From Armatimonadota bacterium (lineage in GTDB: Bacteria > Armatimonadota > UBA5829): a DNA stretch of 64,000 bases. The DNA is taken from positions 18,266-82,265 of the forward strand of contig JAMCYN010000027.1 of NCBI GenBank assembly GCA_023474015.1. The letters are read 5' to 3'. This document shows, piece by piece, positions 43,959 to 52,052 of the stretch. Every line of letters begins with the position of its first letter. Positions within the stretch are counted from its first letter, which is position 1. A program made the translations under genes and the position numbers. The notes under the pieces were generated by a model that did no database searches, was not told the DNA's origin, and worked only from the letters and a program-made list of their open reading frames with translations.

Positions 43959-44447
43959 TTATTGCCTGCCTTTCTTCTTCCGGTTCATGCCGAAGAATAC
44001 ACGTCCGTTGCAGTGGGTGCCGGTGATTAGCTGAGCGATAGCAGTGAGTGACCTGAAGCGCCGCCCTTCATACTCGAAACCATCTGGAGTCACGGTCACC
44101 TCGTACATTTTGCCTCTCCACTCTCGCACGAACCGGGTGCCCGGAATGGGCAGTCCCTCTTTGCGCCTCTGCTCAATTCGACTCCTGCCGCAGTCCCCGC
44201 CGTTCGCATCATATCCGTGACCGTCGAGCATTTCGTCCATCACTTCGCAGGCGTTCGGCGACAGCCCTCCGTAAGCCAGTTCCTGGATTCGAAAAGCCAG
44301 ACGCTTAATGAGAAATGGTCTGTTGAACGCAGGCGGTTCTTTGCTGTGCAGAGTGCGCCAGAGCTGCTGCAGTTCGACGTGTGATAGGTTTTGCAGATCC
44401 GCAATCTGCTTAAGGACCGAGTTCTCGGTCCTGTCAGTCATCTTCAT
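43959..44447 (-). CDS. DUF2924 family protein
   Basis: The 162-residue protein has the DUF2924 pattern: LSHVELQQLWRTLHSKEPPAFNR, FLIKRLAFRIQELAYGGLS and, in the C-terminal half, GTRFVREWRGKMYEVTVTPDGFEYEGRRFRSLTAIA. It ends 3 bp from the recombinase start. DUF2924 genes are recurrent neighbours of such recombinases; the domain's function is not known. Confidence 0.88.
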   Translation of the reverse strand: MKMTDRTENSVLKQIADLQNLSHVELQQLWRTLHSKEPPAFNRPFLIKRLAFRIQELAYGGLSPNACEVMDEMLDGHGYDANGGDCGRSRIEQRRKEGLPIPGTRFVREWRGKMYEVTVTPDGFEYEGRRFRSLTAIAQLITGTHCNGRVFFGMNRKKKGRQ

Positions 44448-44481
44448 TCATCACCCCCATGATTTCGCTTCCGAAGAGGGA

Positions 44482-44889
44482 TCACTGTCTACTCCGAGTG
44501 CATGCGCGCATCTGCGCAAGCGTCTTGCCCTTGGTCCATTGAACGTGCGGGCGGTCGACCAGCTTCTTCCAGTCACCACCCCACTCCAGTCCGCAGAGAC
44601 GAGCGATCTTCCCGAACATATCCCACGGACCCTTCCACGTGACCTTGCCATCGATGACGAATGCATAGTCGGCGGCGAGGCCGAAGTTGTGCCAACTGTA
44701 TCCGCCGCGCGCATTGGTCACAATGCTCCCTGGTGCGGTGCGACCTTTGGCATATAGCCCGTTCTGGCTTTCGATTGACCTGTAACCCCAGGTCAAGACC
44801 ACTCTGATACCGTGGTCGGCAAGCTTCGTCTCGAACCTGCTCAGCTTCTTCGCAAACTCCGGGTCGAGCCCGATTCTCGATGCGCTCAT
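44482..44889 (-). CDS. M15-family peptidoglycan peptidase (endolysin)
   Basis: The 135-residue protein shows the M15 (T5 endolysin/VanY-like) zinc site: SWHNFGLAADYAF with His and Asp ligands and PHVQW with the third, plus YRSIESQNGLYAKGRT. It cleaves peptide cross-links in peptidoglycan and would release virions. The ATG overlaps the preceding small gene (ATGA). No holin is identifiable nearby. Confidence 0.9.
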   Translation of the reverse strand: MSASRIGLDPEFAKKLSRFETKLADHGIRVVLTWGYRSIESQNGLYAKGRTAPGSIVTNARGGYSWHNFGLAADYAFVIDGKVTWKGPWDMFGKIARLCGLEWGGDWKKLVDRPHVQWTKGKTLAQMRACTRSRQ

Positions 44890-45098
44890 CGGCTCTCTCC
44901 CTTCGGAAGCGGTTTGTTGGTGCAATGAACGCTCTTTCCGACGAAAACATCAAGTCCTGAGTCGGAGAAAGAGCTGTCTTTCCTGATTCGGTTCATCTCG
45001 CGTTTCCTCCCACGTAGTATTCCGGCGGCCAGGATCCCCGCCACTTCGGTCATTCGTTCATTGAAAGACATCCATTCAGGATGGCAGTCAGTTGGCAT
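44886..45098 (-). CDS. Small phage protein upstream of the endolysin
   Basis: A 70-residue, basic, hydrophilic protein (starts MPTDCHPEWMSFNERM) that shares a 4-bp ATGA overlap with the endolysin gene. GGGAGG is 6 bp before the ATG at 45098. It has no membrane segment, so it is not an obvious holin. The 20-bp motif at 45142-45161 is 44 bp upstream. Not recognised. Confidence 0.6.
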   Translation of the reverse strand: MPTDCHPEWMSFNERMTEVAGILAAGILRGRKREMNRIRKDSSFSDSGLDVFVGKSVHCTNKPLPKGESR

Positions 45099-45141
45099 GA
45101 TCAACCTCCCCGGGGCTTCTCGTTGTGAACTGAGCAGCACC

Positions 45142-45161
45142 CAGTTGATATTTACTGGCGG
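45142..45161 (-). promoter_or_regulatory. 20-bp shared phage motif (copy 1, minus strand)
   Basis: Read on the minus strand the sequence is CCGCCAGTAAATATCAACTG, identical to 49887-49906 on the plus strand. It points toward the endolysin unit. Confidence 0.6.
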
Positions 45162-45182
45162 GGATTCACTCGTGCCGAGAAT

Positions 45183-45770
45183 CTACAGATACTCATCCAG
45201 CCCGTGTTCCAGAAACACGAGTCCGATCCGACGCCGCAGTTCGTCAATCTTGTGCCTGGAGACGCCATCCTCGTGGGCAATGTCCACAATCGTCTGCTCC
45301 TGCAGGCGGGCGCAGAGGTTCTGAAGATCTGTTGGAAGAAGGGAAACCGCGCATCGCACATCAATGCGCAGTTCCAGTCTTTCGATCACCGGCCGGTCCA
45401 GTCGTCCAGTGTGAATCAGATACTCCTCCGCATTGATTGCCTCTGCCCTCGACACCATATCGCCGGTGTCGGCTTCGATCATCTCGTCCAGGGAGTAGTC
45501 GTGCTGGCGGAAGTCGTACTGGCTCGTGAGCCTTGCGCTGACCATCGTGCGAATCTTGTTGTCGAGCACGGTATTAACGAACGTCTTGAGTGTGCCTTTG
45601 CGGGGGTCGTGCTTGGGTAGCCGTTGGCGCAGGTGAAGCGATAGGTCTTGTTCGATGTCCTCCTGATCACTTCTGGTGTAGCCTGCTTGCCCGATCAAAC
45701 GGCGCGTCTTGTAGCGGATGAGATTGATGCAATAGTCGTCGAGCCCTTCAAAACCGTCGGTGAGATGCAT
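45183..45770 (-). CDS. Phage sigma-70-family sigma factor
   Basis: The 195-residue protein has a region 2 (YTRSDQEDIEQDLSLHLRQR, FVNTVLDNKIRTMV) and a region 4 helix-turn-helix (QTIVDIAHEDGVSRHKIDEL). Its size matches ECF/phage-type sigma factors. It probably redirects host RNA polymerase to late phage promoters; the 20-bp repeated motif is one candidate target. Family call rests on these two motifs read by eye. Confidence 0.75.
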   Translation of the reverse strand: MHLTDGFEGLDDYCINLIRYKTRRLIGQAGYTRSDQEDIEQDLSLHLRQRLPKHDPRKGTLKTFVNTVLDNKIRTMVSARLTSQYDFRQHDYSLDEMIEADTGDMVSRAEAINAEEYLIHTGRLDRPVIERLELRIDVRCAVSLLPTDLQNLCARLQEQTIVDIAHEDGVSRHKIDELRRRIGLVFLEHGLDEYL

Positions 45771-45892
45771 TTCGCCTCCTCGGTCGGTTCAGCTCTCGAA
45801 CCTCCCGAGGAGGACTGCAGGCCCTTGCGGATCACCGGTTGGGTTGCAGGCTCACGTGAGATGCTCTCGCCGAACCTTTCAACCGGGAATCT

Positions 45893-46037
45893 CGAAATTT
45901 CGCTGAGGAGGGGCGCGCTAACGGGTGAATACGGACCTAGATGGAGTGCTAGGGGGCAATGCCAAGATGCAGAAAGGGCAGGGAACAATTCGTAAGAATT
46001 TCTCTCTGCCCTTGTTTGGTATCAGCGAAATTTCGCT
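45893..46037. promoter_or_regulatory. Paired AGCGAAATTTCGCT-type palindromes flanking a terminator hairpin
   Basis: A perfect 14-bp palindrome AGCGAAATTTCGCT (46024-46037) is partly repeated as CGAAATTTCGCTGAGG from 45893. Between them the stem AAGGGCAG/CTGCCCTT (45974-46013) terminates the unit from gene 46043. The palindromes may bind a phage regulator upstream of the sigma gene. Confidence 0.5.
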
Positions 46038-46042
46038 GGAGG

Positions 46043-47098
46043 CTATTCAGGCTCTATGCGGAAGCGGGCTTCCCAGCCCTTGATCTCTTCCAAGTAGACA
46101 AAGGGATCACCACCAATGCCGAAGAACGCGCGCAGATCCTTCGCAAGGTTCTCCTTACGTTTCTGGTTCTTCCGATCCGCTGCGGGGCTGTCCCAGTCGA
46201 GTCTGCGGTGGCCTTTAGCAAAATCCCTGAGAAGCTCCCACTGCTTTGTTGGCTCCCCATTCTTCTTGCTGGCCATGCCCATCTCGGCGCAGTTAAAGAC
46301 TCCTGTCTCTGACAGAACCTTTACCGAGACCTTGTCTCCATAGACGAACTTGATCTCCAGATCCGACCAGGCTGCATTCGGCGGCGTCTTGAACAAGCGC
46401 ACGCCATCGCCGACGGATGCAGGGAGAATAGACCGGTGAAATGTGTCGAGGATAGCTTTGGCTTCGGGGTTAGCTACAGGTTCAGCACCGTTTCGAAGAT
46501 GGATGATCTCAGACAGAGGAACGAAAGAGGCACTGCTCGCTGTAAGGATGGCCTGGCAATCCGGGGTGCAGAACTCGTACGTTGTGGATATGAGAATGAA
46601 CGGCGTTGTGTTCTTCGCACTGAGCGCACTGACTGCTCCGTGGAATCCCTCCGCGTCGTAATGCACAGTCAGAAAGACCGGGAAGTCACGTCCGGCCAAC
46701 GGAGAATCAAAGCCTACCTGCGTCGTCTTCCGCAGACTCGGCAGCGCCGCCTCGCTCATCCTAAGAGACAGCGCGTCGCCGATTGACTGATGTAGCTTCT
46801 GTCGATCAAGTTCGTAGACGATGAGGTCGCCAGGGGATACATATGCGACATCGCATGAGCGTGGTTCACAGCAGCATACTGCCGCGATACGGCCGTCATC
46901 GTGCCGGACGATCCTGTGGTAGCAGCCGCACGGCACTTTTGCAGGGCAAGGGATAGACGCGGCAGGAGCCTGACGCGGTTTGAGGAATGCCCTCGCCGCG
47001 TTGAACTGCTCACCGGATTTCAGACGCCACTCAGCTTCAACCGCTGCCAGCCCAGGTATGGACTCACACGCCGACCAGAAGCTCCTCTTCTTCCTCAT
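46043..47098 (-). CDS. Unrecognised phage protein with cysteine-rich segment (B)
   Basis: The 351-residue protein has a cysteine/histidine-rich region at about residues 49-83 (CPAKVPCGCYH and VCCCEPRSC), suggesting a zinc-binding module, and no domain that I recognise in the rest. It is the last of three overlapping minus-strand genes; residues 1-136 are identical to the N-terminal part of the chimeric gene upstream. The C-terminal 215 residues are unique to this gene. It could be an accessory (host-takeover or defence) gene, by position only. Confidence 0.6.
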   Translation of the reverse strand: MRKKRSFWSACESIPGLAAVEAEWRLKSGEQFNAARAFLKPRQAPAASIPCPAKVPCGCYHRIVRHDDGRIAAVCCCEPRSCDVAYVSPGDLIVYELDRQKLHQSIGDALSLRMSEAALPSLRKTTQVGFDSPLAGRDFPVFLTVHYDAEGFHGAVSALSAKNTTPFILISTTYEFCTPDCQAILTASSASFVPLSEIIHLRNGAEPVANPEAKAILDTFHRSILPASVGDGVRLFKTPPNAAWSDLEIKFVYGDKVSVKVLSETGVFNCAEMGMASKKNGEPTKQWELLRDFAKGHRRLDWDSPAADRKNQKRKENLAKDLRAFFGIGGDPFVYLEEIKGWEARFRIEPE

Positions 47099-48216
47099 CC
47101 TCTTCGCTCTCCGGTACCGAGATGAATTCGCGCTTCAGTAGCCACGCCTCAACCAACTCCCCATCATCGTCACGTTGGAACTGAGCTATGTTCGACGGGC
47201 GAATACTGACTGTTCTAGGGTTCTTCGCATCTTCGAACTTGATCTGGAAGCTGGCTTTGATGATAGGCGCATTTCCGGGGATGCTGCGCTCCTTGTCGGC
47301 AAGCATTGCGAAGACATCGTCGGCCCTCCATATCACGATCTCCTTGTACGCGCCTCCCCAGAAGAACTGGAGTTCCCGTAGCTTTATCCACTCGATGCCT
47401 TGAATATCAGAGCAGACCAATGAGTCAGCGCCATTGGTCTTGAGCGGATCTAGTCCGGCCAACGGAGAATCAAAGCCTACCTGCGTCGTCTTCCGCAGAC
47501 TCGGCAGCGCCGCCTCGCTCATCCTAAGAGACAGCGCGTCGCCGATTGACTGATGTAGCTTCTGTCGATCAAGTTCGTAGACGATGAGGTCGCCAGGGGA
47601 TACATATGCGACATCGCATGAGCGTGGTTCACAGCAGCATACTGCCGCGATACGGCCGTCATCGTGCCGGACGATCCTGTGGTAGCAGCCGCACGGCACT
47701 TTTGCAGGGCAAGGGATAGACGCGGCAGGAGCCTGACGCGGTTTGAGGAATGCCCTCGCCGCGTTGAACTGCTCACCGGATTTCAGACGCCACTCAGCTT
47801 CAACCGCTGCCAGCCCAGGTATGGACTCACACGCCGACCAGAAGCTCCTCTTCTTCCTCATCCTCTTCGCTCTCCGGTACCGAGATGAATTCGCGCTTCA
47901 GTAGCCACGCCTCAACCAACTCCCCATCATCGTCACGTTGGAACTGAGCTATGTTCGACGGGCGAATACTGACTGTTCTAGGGTTCTTCGCATCTTCGAA
48001 CTTGATCTGGAAGCTGGCTTTGATGATAGGCGCATTTCCGGGGATGCTGCGCTCCTTGTCGGCAAGCATTGCGAAGACATCGTCGGCCCTCCATATCACG
48101 ATCTCCTTGTACGCGCCTCCCCAGAAGAACTGGAGTTCCCGTAGCTTTATCCACTCGATGCCTTGAATATCAGAGCAGACCAATGAGTCAGCGCCATTGG
48201 TCTTGAGCGGATCTAG
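46691..48216. repeat. Perfect 763-bp tandem duplication
   Basis: Copy 1 is 46691-47453 and copy 2 is 47454-48216; they appear identical. The unit spans the 3' part of gene A (47827) and the 5' part of gene B (46043), so it creates a chimeric reading frame between them. 763 is not a multiple of three, yet the reading frame through the new joint is preserved. Confidence 0.9.
47064..47861 (-). CDS. Chimeric gene made by the tandem duplication (B N-terminus joined to A C-terminus)
   Basis: The 265-residue frame consists of residues 1-136 of protein B, including its cysteine-rich region, joined in frame to residues 269-397 of protein A, ending with the acidic EEDEEEEELLVGV. It overlaps A by 35 bp at its start and B by 35 bp at its end. 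Whether it is expressed is unknown; the upstream gene A remains intact, as does B. It may be functionless, dominant-negative, or an assembly artefact. Confidence 0.7.
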   Translation of the reverse strand: MRKKRSFWSACESIPGLAAVEAEWRLKSGEQFNAARAFLKPRQAPAASIPCPAKVPCGCYHRIVRHDDGRIAAVCCCEPRSCDVAYVSPGDLIVYELDRQKLHQSIGDALSLRMSEAALPSLRKTTQVGFDSPLAGLDPLKTNGADSLVCSDIQGIEWIKLRELQFFWGGAYKEIVIWRADDVFAMLADKERSIPGNAPIIKASFQIKFEDAKNPRTVSIRPSNIAQFQRDDDGELVEAWLLKREFISVPESEEDEEEEELLVGV

Positions 48217-49020
48217 GGTGTACTTGCCGGTGCCGGGGAAGAAGTCTTCGCTTCCGAATAGATGCAAACCGAAGAGCGTCCTATACAATTCCTTCTCACC
48301 CTTGGTGCCCGCGTTGATGCCGATCTCTCCGGTCGCGGGCTGGTAGATCAGGACGTCGTGCTTTTCAGGGCGGTAGAACACGCTAGACGATTCACCCGCC
48401 TCAATGCTGCCTTCGCGCTTGTAAGGTTCACCATGACGAACCAGAAACCAGACACCGTCGTCGCGGATGTAGTGGAATACTCTGGACCCCCGACCTCTCT
48501 TGTGTTTCACGAACCACTCATCCAGGTCACTTTCCAGCGCTCGGAGTGTTTCCTCGGTCGGCGGCACAAAGTCAACTCTGCCGATATCCTGAGTCTGGTA
48601 GTACTGGAATGTACGGGCTCTGGTAAGGAACTGCTCCGAGTGCTTGCTCTCGAGATATCGCCGGTTCTGAAGGAAGACCTGGATGGCAACATCGGTCGGC
48701 GTTGGTTCTGGCGTGTCGATGATCAGTATGCCCTCAATCTCAGCATCTTTCAGTAGCTCATCCATCGCCTCAGGGGTGGACATCTCATGTATGATGTAGA
48801 GTGCCTCAACTAGATCCCTGGGAATGCTTTCATCTGGGGTCATCAAGACCTCGGCAAGCATCTCGTAGTCCGTGTTATCAATGCCTGCCTCTTCCGTCAG
48901 ATCGAGGTTCCTGCCCTGGAAGTACTCTACATAGGGAGTCAGGAATCGTACCATGTGACCAGGCGCAACGCTCTTGAGCGTGTCTGGATGCGAGAATCGT
49001 CTGAGATTGAATGTGGGCAT
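47827..49020 (-). CDS. Unrecognised phage protein (A)
   Basis: The 397-residue protein has an acidic, helical N-terminal half (TPDESIPRDLVEALYIIHEM), a central segment with VFHYIRDDGVWFLVRHGEPYKRE, and a beta-rich C-terminal third ending in the acidic tail EDEEEEELLVGV. No catalytic motif is recognised. It is the first gene of the A-chimera-B unit, with a 35-bp overlap into the next frame. It lies between the repressor and the sigma factor, a common place for phage accessory genes. Confidence 0.65.
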   Translation of the reverse strand: MPTFNLRRFSHPDTLKSVAPGHMVRFLTPYVEYFQGRNLDLTEEAGIDNTDYEMLAEVLMTPDESIPRDLVEALYIIHEMSTPEAMDELLKDAEIEGILIIDTPEPTPTDVAIQVFLQNRRYLESKHSEQFLTRARTFQYYQTQDIGRVDFVPPTEETLRALESDLDEWFVKHKRGRGSRVFHYIRDDGVWFLVRHGEPYKREGSIEAGESSSVFYRPEKHDVLIYQPATGEIGINAGTKGEKELYRTLFGLHLFGSEDFFPGTGKYTLDPLKTNGADSLVCSDIQGIEWIKLRELQFFWGGAYKEIVIWRADDVFAMLADKERSIPGNAPIIKASFQIKFEDAKNPRTVSIRPSNIAQFQRDDDGELVEAWLLKREFISVPESEEDEEEEELLVGV

Positions 49021-49068
49021 ACTGTTTTCCTTTCTTGTTACGGTTCCCCTCGGAAGTAATATGATCTA

Positions 49069-49719
49069 TCAGCCAAAAGCCCGGACAGCCACAACCTTCC
49101 CCACAATCTTCATGTCGTCGTCCGGACCTATGGGCATCGGCATATATCTGGGATTCTCCGGCCGAAGCTCAATCCGGTCGTCCTGGATATAGAGCCTCTT
49201 TACTGTCGCCTCATCTTCAAGCAACGCTACGACAATGTCGCCGCTCTCAGCCACCGGCTGGTGTCTGACAATAACCAGATCGCCACTGGATATCCCGGCA
49301 TCTATCATGCTGTCGCCCTTTACCGCCAAAGCAAAATGCCTGCCTCCGCGTAACGCGCTGCTATCCACGGCGATCTCGCCGACTATGTTCTCGTCCGCCA
49401 GAATCGGCTGGCCCGCAGCCACCGATCCGATGATGGGAACGATGATCAAGCTGGTCGGCAGACTAGTTGTCTCTTCTGTTACCGACAGCCCCCTTGCCTT
49501 GCCGGACTCCCGTTCAAGATATCCTTTGCGGATCAGTTGATTGATCTGTTCGTAGACACTCGTCGTCGCAACTCCAAGTGCATCGGCCATCTCGGCAACC
49601 GTCGGCGGAAAACCATGTTCTGCCATGAACGACCGGATGGCCTTGAGGGTCTTGAGTTGCGGTTCAGTTATCTCGCTTCTCGGTTTTCGTCCCGGCTTTA
49701 GACGCCCGTCTGATTCCAT
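49069..49719 (-). CDS. LexA-like self-cleaving phage repressor
   Basis: The 216-residue protein has a LexA-type winged-helix N-terminus (LKTLKAIRSFMAEHGFPPTV, MADALGVATTSVYEQINQL) and an S24 peptidase domain: cleavage site A102-G103 in VAAGQP, catalytic Ser137 in KGDSMIDAG and Lys174 in EATVKRLY. Such repressors are inactivated by RecA-stimulated self-cleavage, so the prophage is probably SOS-inducible. ATG 49719 has GGAG upstream. The divergent region up to 49981 would carry its operators. Confidence 0.92.
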   Translation of the reverse strand: MESDGRLKPGRKPRSEITEPQLKTLKAIRSFMAEHGFPPTVAEMADALGVATTSVYEQINQLIRKGYLERESGKARGLSVTEETTSLPTSLIIVPIIGSVAAGQPILADENIVGEIAVDSSALRGGRHFALAVKGDSMIDAGISSGDLVIVRHQPVAESGDIVVALLEDEATVKRLYIQDDRIELRPENPRYMPMPIGPDDDMKIVGKVVAVRAFG

Positions 49720-49886
49720 AGAATGCTCCAATCTTTCCGTGCGTGGTCCTGCCAAGCGAACGCAAGAGCCATATTATATCACCTGCTATCCATTAGGTCA
49801 ATTGCTGAGTTGGACCGATGGTGACGCACTCCGTTCCCGTCTTCCGCCTGCAGATGCCATGAGAAATTTCCGGCAAGGGCTTCGAA

Positions 49887-49906
49887 CCGCCAGTAAATAT
49901 CAACTG
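49887..49906 (+). promoter_or_regulatory. 20-bp shared phage motif (copy 2, plus strand)
   Basis: CCGCCAGTAAATATCAACTG, identical to the reverse complement of 45142-45161; it is 75 bp upstream of the first plus-strand early gene at 49981. Confidence 0.6.
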
Positions 49907-49980
49907 TGGGCGGGCTGGCCAAGTCCAGTTCAGCCCCTGCGGTGCGCGCCTCAGATGAATCTCGATTACTGGAGGATACA

Positions 49981-50295
49981 TTGATACGAACAGTCTACAA
50001 GTTCACCTTCGACGACAATGTCGCGATGGATGATGTCGAGCGAGTGCTCGCGTTGTCTGCCATCCCCGTAGAGTCCATTCACGGCGAATCCGCGATGTTG
50101 GTCGACGGCAGATTTGCCGTGAACAAGAGGCGTCGCACCTGCCTGATAGACGCAGAATCGCAGCTTGGAAGTGACCTCGCCCGGGTGTTCACGGGGTTTC
50201 TGAATACCAGAGCCGGTGGAAGCTTCCGAGTCGATTTCGAGGAGACCGGGGAGCGGCTCGGTGATCTGCTCGACCTGTATGGAGCGTTCGCATGA
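49981..50295 (+). CDS. Small phage protein of unknown function
   Basis: The 104-residue product starts at TTG 49981 with GGAGG 6 bp upstream. It contains LIRTVYKFTFDDNVAMDDVE and AGGSFRVDFEETGERLGDLL. It overlaps the Cas4-like nuclease by 4 bp and heads the recombination operon. Not recognised. Confidence 0.65.
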   Translation: MIRTVYKFTFDDNVAMDDVERVLALSAIPVESIHGESAMLVDGRFAVNKRRRTCLIDAESQLGSDLARVFTGFLNTRAGGSFRVDFEETGERLGDLLDLYGAFA

Positions 50296-51317
50296 ACCAG
50301 CCAACGGTTACCACCTACTCATTCTGGAACTCGTTCCGCAACTGCCGCAAAGCCTGCGAGTGGCGATATCTGAAGGAACTGGTCCCCATAGGTCGGGACC
50401 AGGCACTCTCCTTCGGAACGCTTATCCACACGTGTCTGGAGATGTGGCACGGCGGAAGCGGGCTGGACCGCATGCTCGATTATCTCGACAGGTCAATGCC
50501 GAACCGGGCACAGGACGAGTCCGAACGATCCGATTGGCATCTGGCCACGGCGATGATGACGGGCTATGCGGCTCGCTATCCGTCTGAGGACTTCGAGATC
50601 GTCGCCCTTGAGAAGACCTTCGAGGGCAGCATTATCAACCCGGCAACGGGCGCTCCGTCAAGGAGTTTCACCATCGCTGGCAAAGTCGATGGATTGGTTC
50701 GGATGCGTGCCACGGGCGAGCATTACCTGCTGGAGCATAAGACCGCCTCACAAGTGGATGGCGACTATCTGGAGAAGCTCTGGACAGACTTACAGGTGAC
50801 GCTGTATGCGCACTACATCGAGCAAACACTCGGTATCCGTATCGCTGGCGTCATCTACAACGTGCTCGTCAAAGCAAAGCTCCAGCAGGGCAAGGGTGAG
50901 ACCGAGGCCGAGTTCGAAGACCGCCGGTCTGAGCTCATCGCCAAATCCAAAACGGGCAAGTCTTCTGCCACGCGCAAGCTGCCGGAATCGGACGACGACT
51001 TCGCTCTGCGTCTCTCCGCCAAATATGGCGCGCCGGATATGTTCTGCCGAGAGGTCCTCTACATCTCTCGCGATCAGTTCGACGCGATGAAGAGCGACCT
51101 CTGGGAATTCACCCAGCAGTTCCTGGACTGCAGACGGCGCGATGTGTTCTACCGGAACACGGCGTACTGCTTCAACTATCACAGGCCATGCGCTTACTAC
51201 GCCCTTTGTCGTTCCGGCGGCAGCGAGAACGTGATCGCCAACTTATACGAGACAAAGCCGCCGCACGAAGAGTTGCGGACGGACGACGCTACTGCACAAG
51301 ACAAGGAGATATTCTAA
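50292..51317 (+). CDS. PD-(D/E)XK nuclease, Cas4/RecB-like with iron-sulfur cysteines
   Basis: The 341-residue protein has a RecB-family nuclease core (FGTLIHTCLEMWHGG, AGKVDGLVR with catalytic Asp and YLLEHKTA with Glu-Lys) and cysteines in CRKACEWRY near the N-terminus and CFNYHRPCAYYALC near the C-terminus, as in Cas4/AddB four-cysteine Fe-S clusters. It acts as a DNA-end exonuclease in phage recombination. Genes follow with overlapping or adjoining ends, forming one operon. Confidence 0.88.
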   Translation: MNQPTVTTYSFWNSFRNCRKACEWRYLKELVPIGRDQALSFGTLIHTCLEMWHGGSGLDRMLDYLDRSMPNRAQDESERSDWHLATAMMTGYAARYPSEDFEIVALEKTFEGSIINPATGAPSRSFTIAGKVDGLVRMRATGEHYLLEHKTASQVDGDYLEKLWTDLQVTLYAHYIEQTLGIRIAGVIYNVLVKAKLQQGKGETEAEFEDRRSELIAKSKTGKSSATRKLPESDDDFALRLSAKYGAPDMFCREVLYISRDQFDAMKSDLWEFTQQFLDCRRRDVFYRNTAYCFNYHRPCAYYALCRSGGSENVIANLYETKPPHEELRTDDATAQDKEIF

Positions 51318-52052
51318 ATGCCGCTACCGACTACAAAGACACCGCCTAAACCAAACCTGGCGGATCTGACTGTACTAACCTATGGGGCAACGAAGATTGG
51401 GAAGTCCACATGGTGCTCTCACGCCGAAGGTGCGCTCTTCCTCTCGACCGAGCCGGGCCTCAATTCCCTGGAGGTGTTCCAGATCCCGATCCGATCCTGG
51501 GACGAACTGCTTGCCGCCTGCGGGGAGATCGCCGAAGGCAATCACCAGTTCAAGACCGTGATTCTCGACACTGTCGATAACGCCTACAAGATGTGCGCCG
51601 AGCACGTTTGCCGCAAGTTCAAAGTCGAGCACGAGTCCGATCTCGGCTTCGGCAAGGGCTACGCACTGACGAACAACGAGTTCCAGCGCGTCCTGAACAA
51701 GCTCGCGTTCATGCCCTGCGGCCTCTACCTGATCTCCCACTCGCAGGAGATCGAGATAGAGACCCGCACCGGCAAGTACACCAAGACCGTGCCCACGCTG
51801 CCGGAGAAGGCCAGGAAGATCGTTTTGGGCCTCGTCGATATGGTTCTCTATTGCGATATCGAGACGACGGCGGGTCCCGACGGCAAGATGGTCGCGCGAC
51901 GTGTCATGCGTACCAAGCCCAGCCTGAACTACGAGGCTGGTGACCGCACCGGCAGGCTTCCCGATGTGATCGATCTCGACTACACCAAGTTCATTGAGGC
52001 GTTCAGCGCCACAGCGGATACCAAGAAAACACCCAAGGAGGCAACCCGATGA
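51318..52052 (+). CDS. Sak4-like phage recombination ATPase
   Basis: The 244-residue protein has a Walker A GATKIGKST, FLSTEPGL and a Walker B ILDTVDN in a RecA-type fold, with ISHSQE later. This fits phage single-strand-annealing ATPases of the Sak4 group, which pair with SSB. It adjoins the upstream nuclease and overlaps the DUF669 gene by 4 bp. Confidence 0.88.
   Translation: MPLPTTKTPPKPNLADLTVLTYGATKIGKSTWCSHAEGALFLSTEPGLNSLEVFQIPIRSWDELLAACGEIAEGNHQFKTVILDTVDNAYKMCAEHVCRKFKVEHESDLGFGKGYALTNNEFQRVLNKLAFMPCGLYLISHSQEIEIETRTGKYTKTVPTLPEKARKIVLGLVDMVLYCDIETTAGPDGKMVARRVMRTKPSLNYEAGDRTGRLPDVIDLDYTKFIEAFSATADTKKTPKEATR

Noticed and set aside
46901..47888. Pairs of identical small plus-strand frames at 46901-47125/47664-47888
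   Set aside because: They arise from the 763-bp duplication read on the opposite strand of genes A/B and carry no motif.
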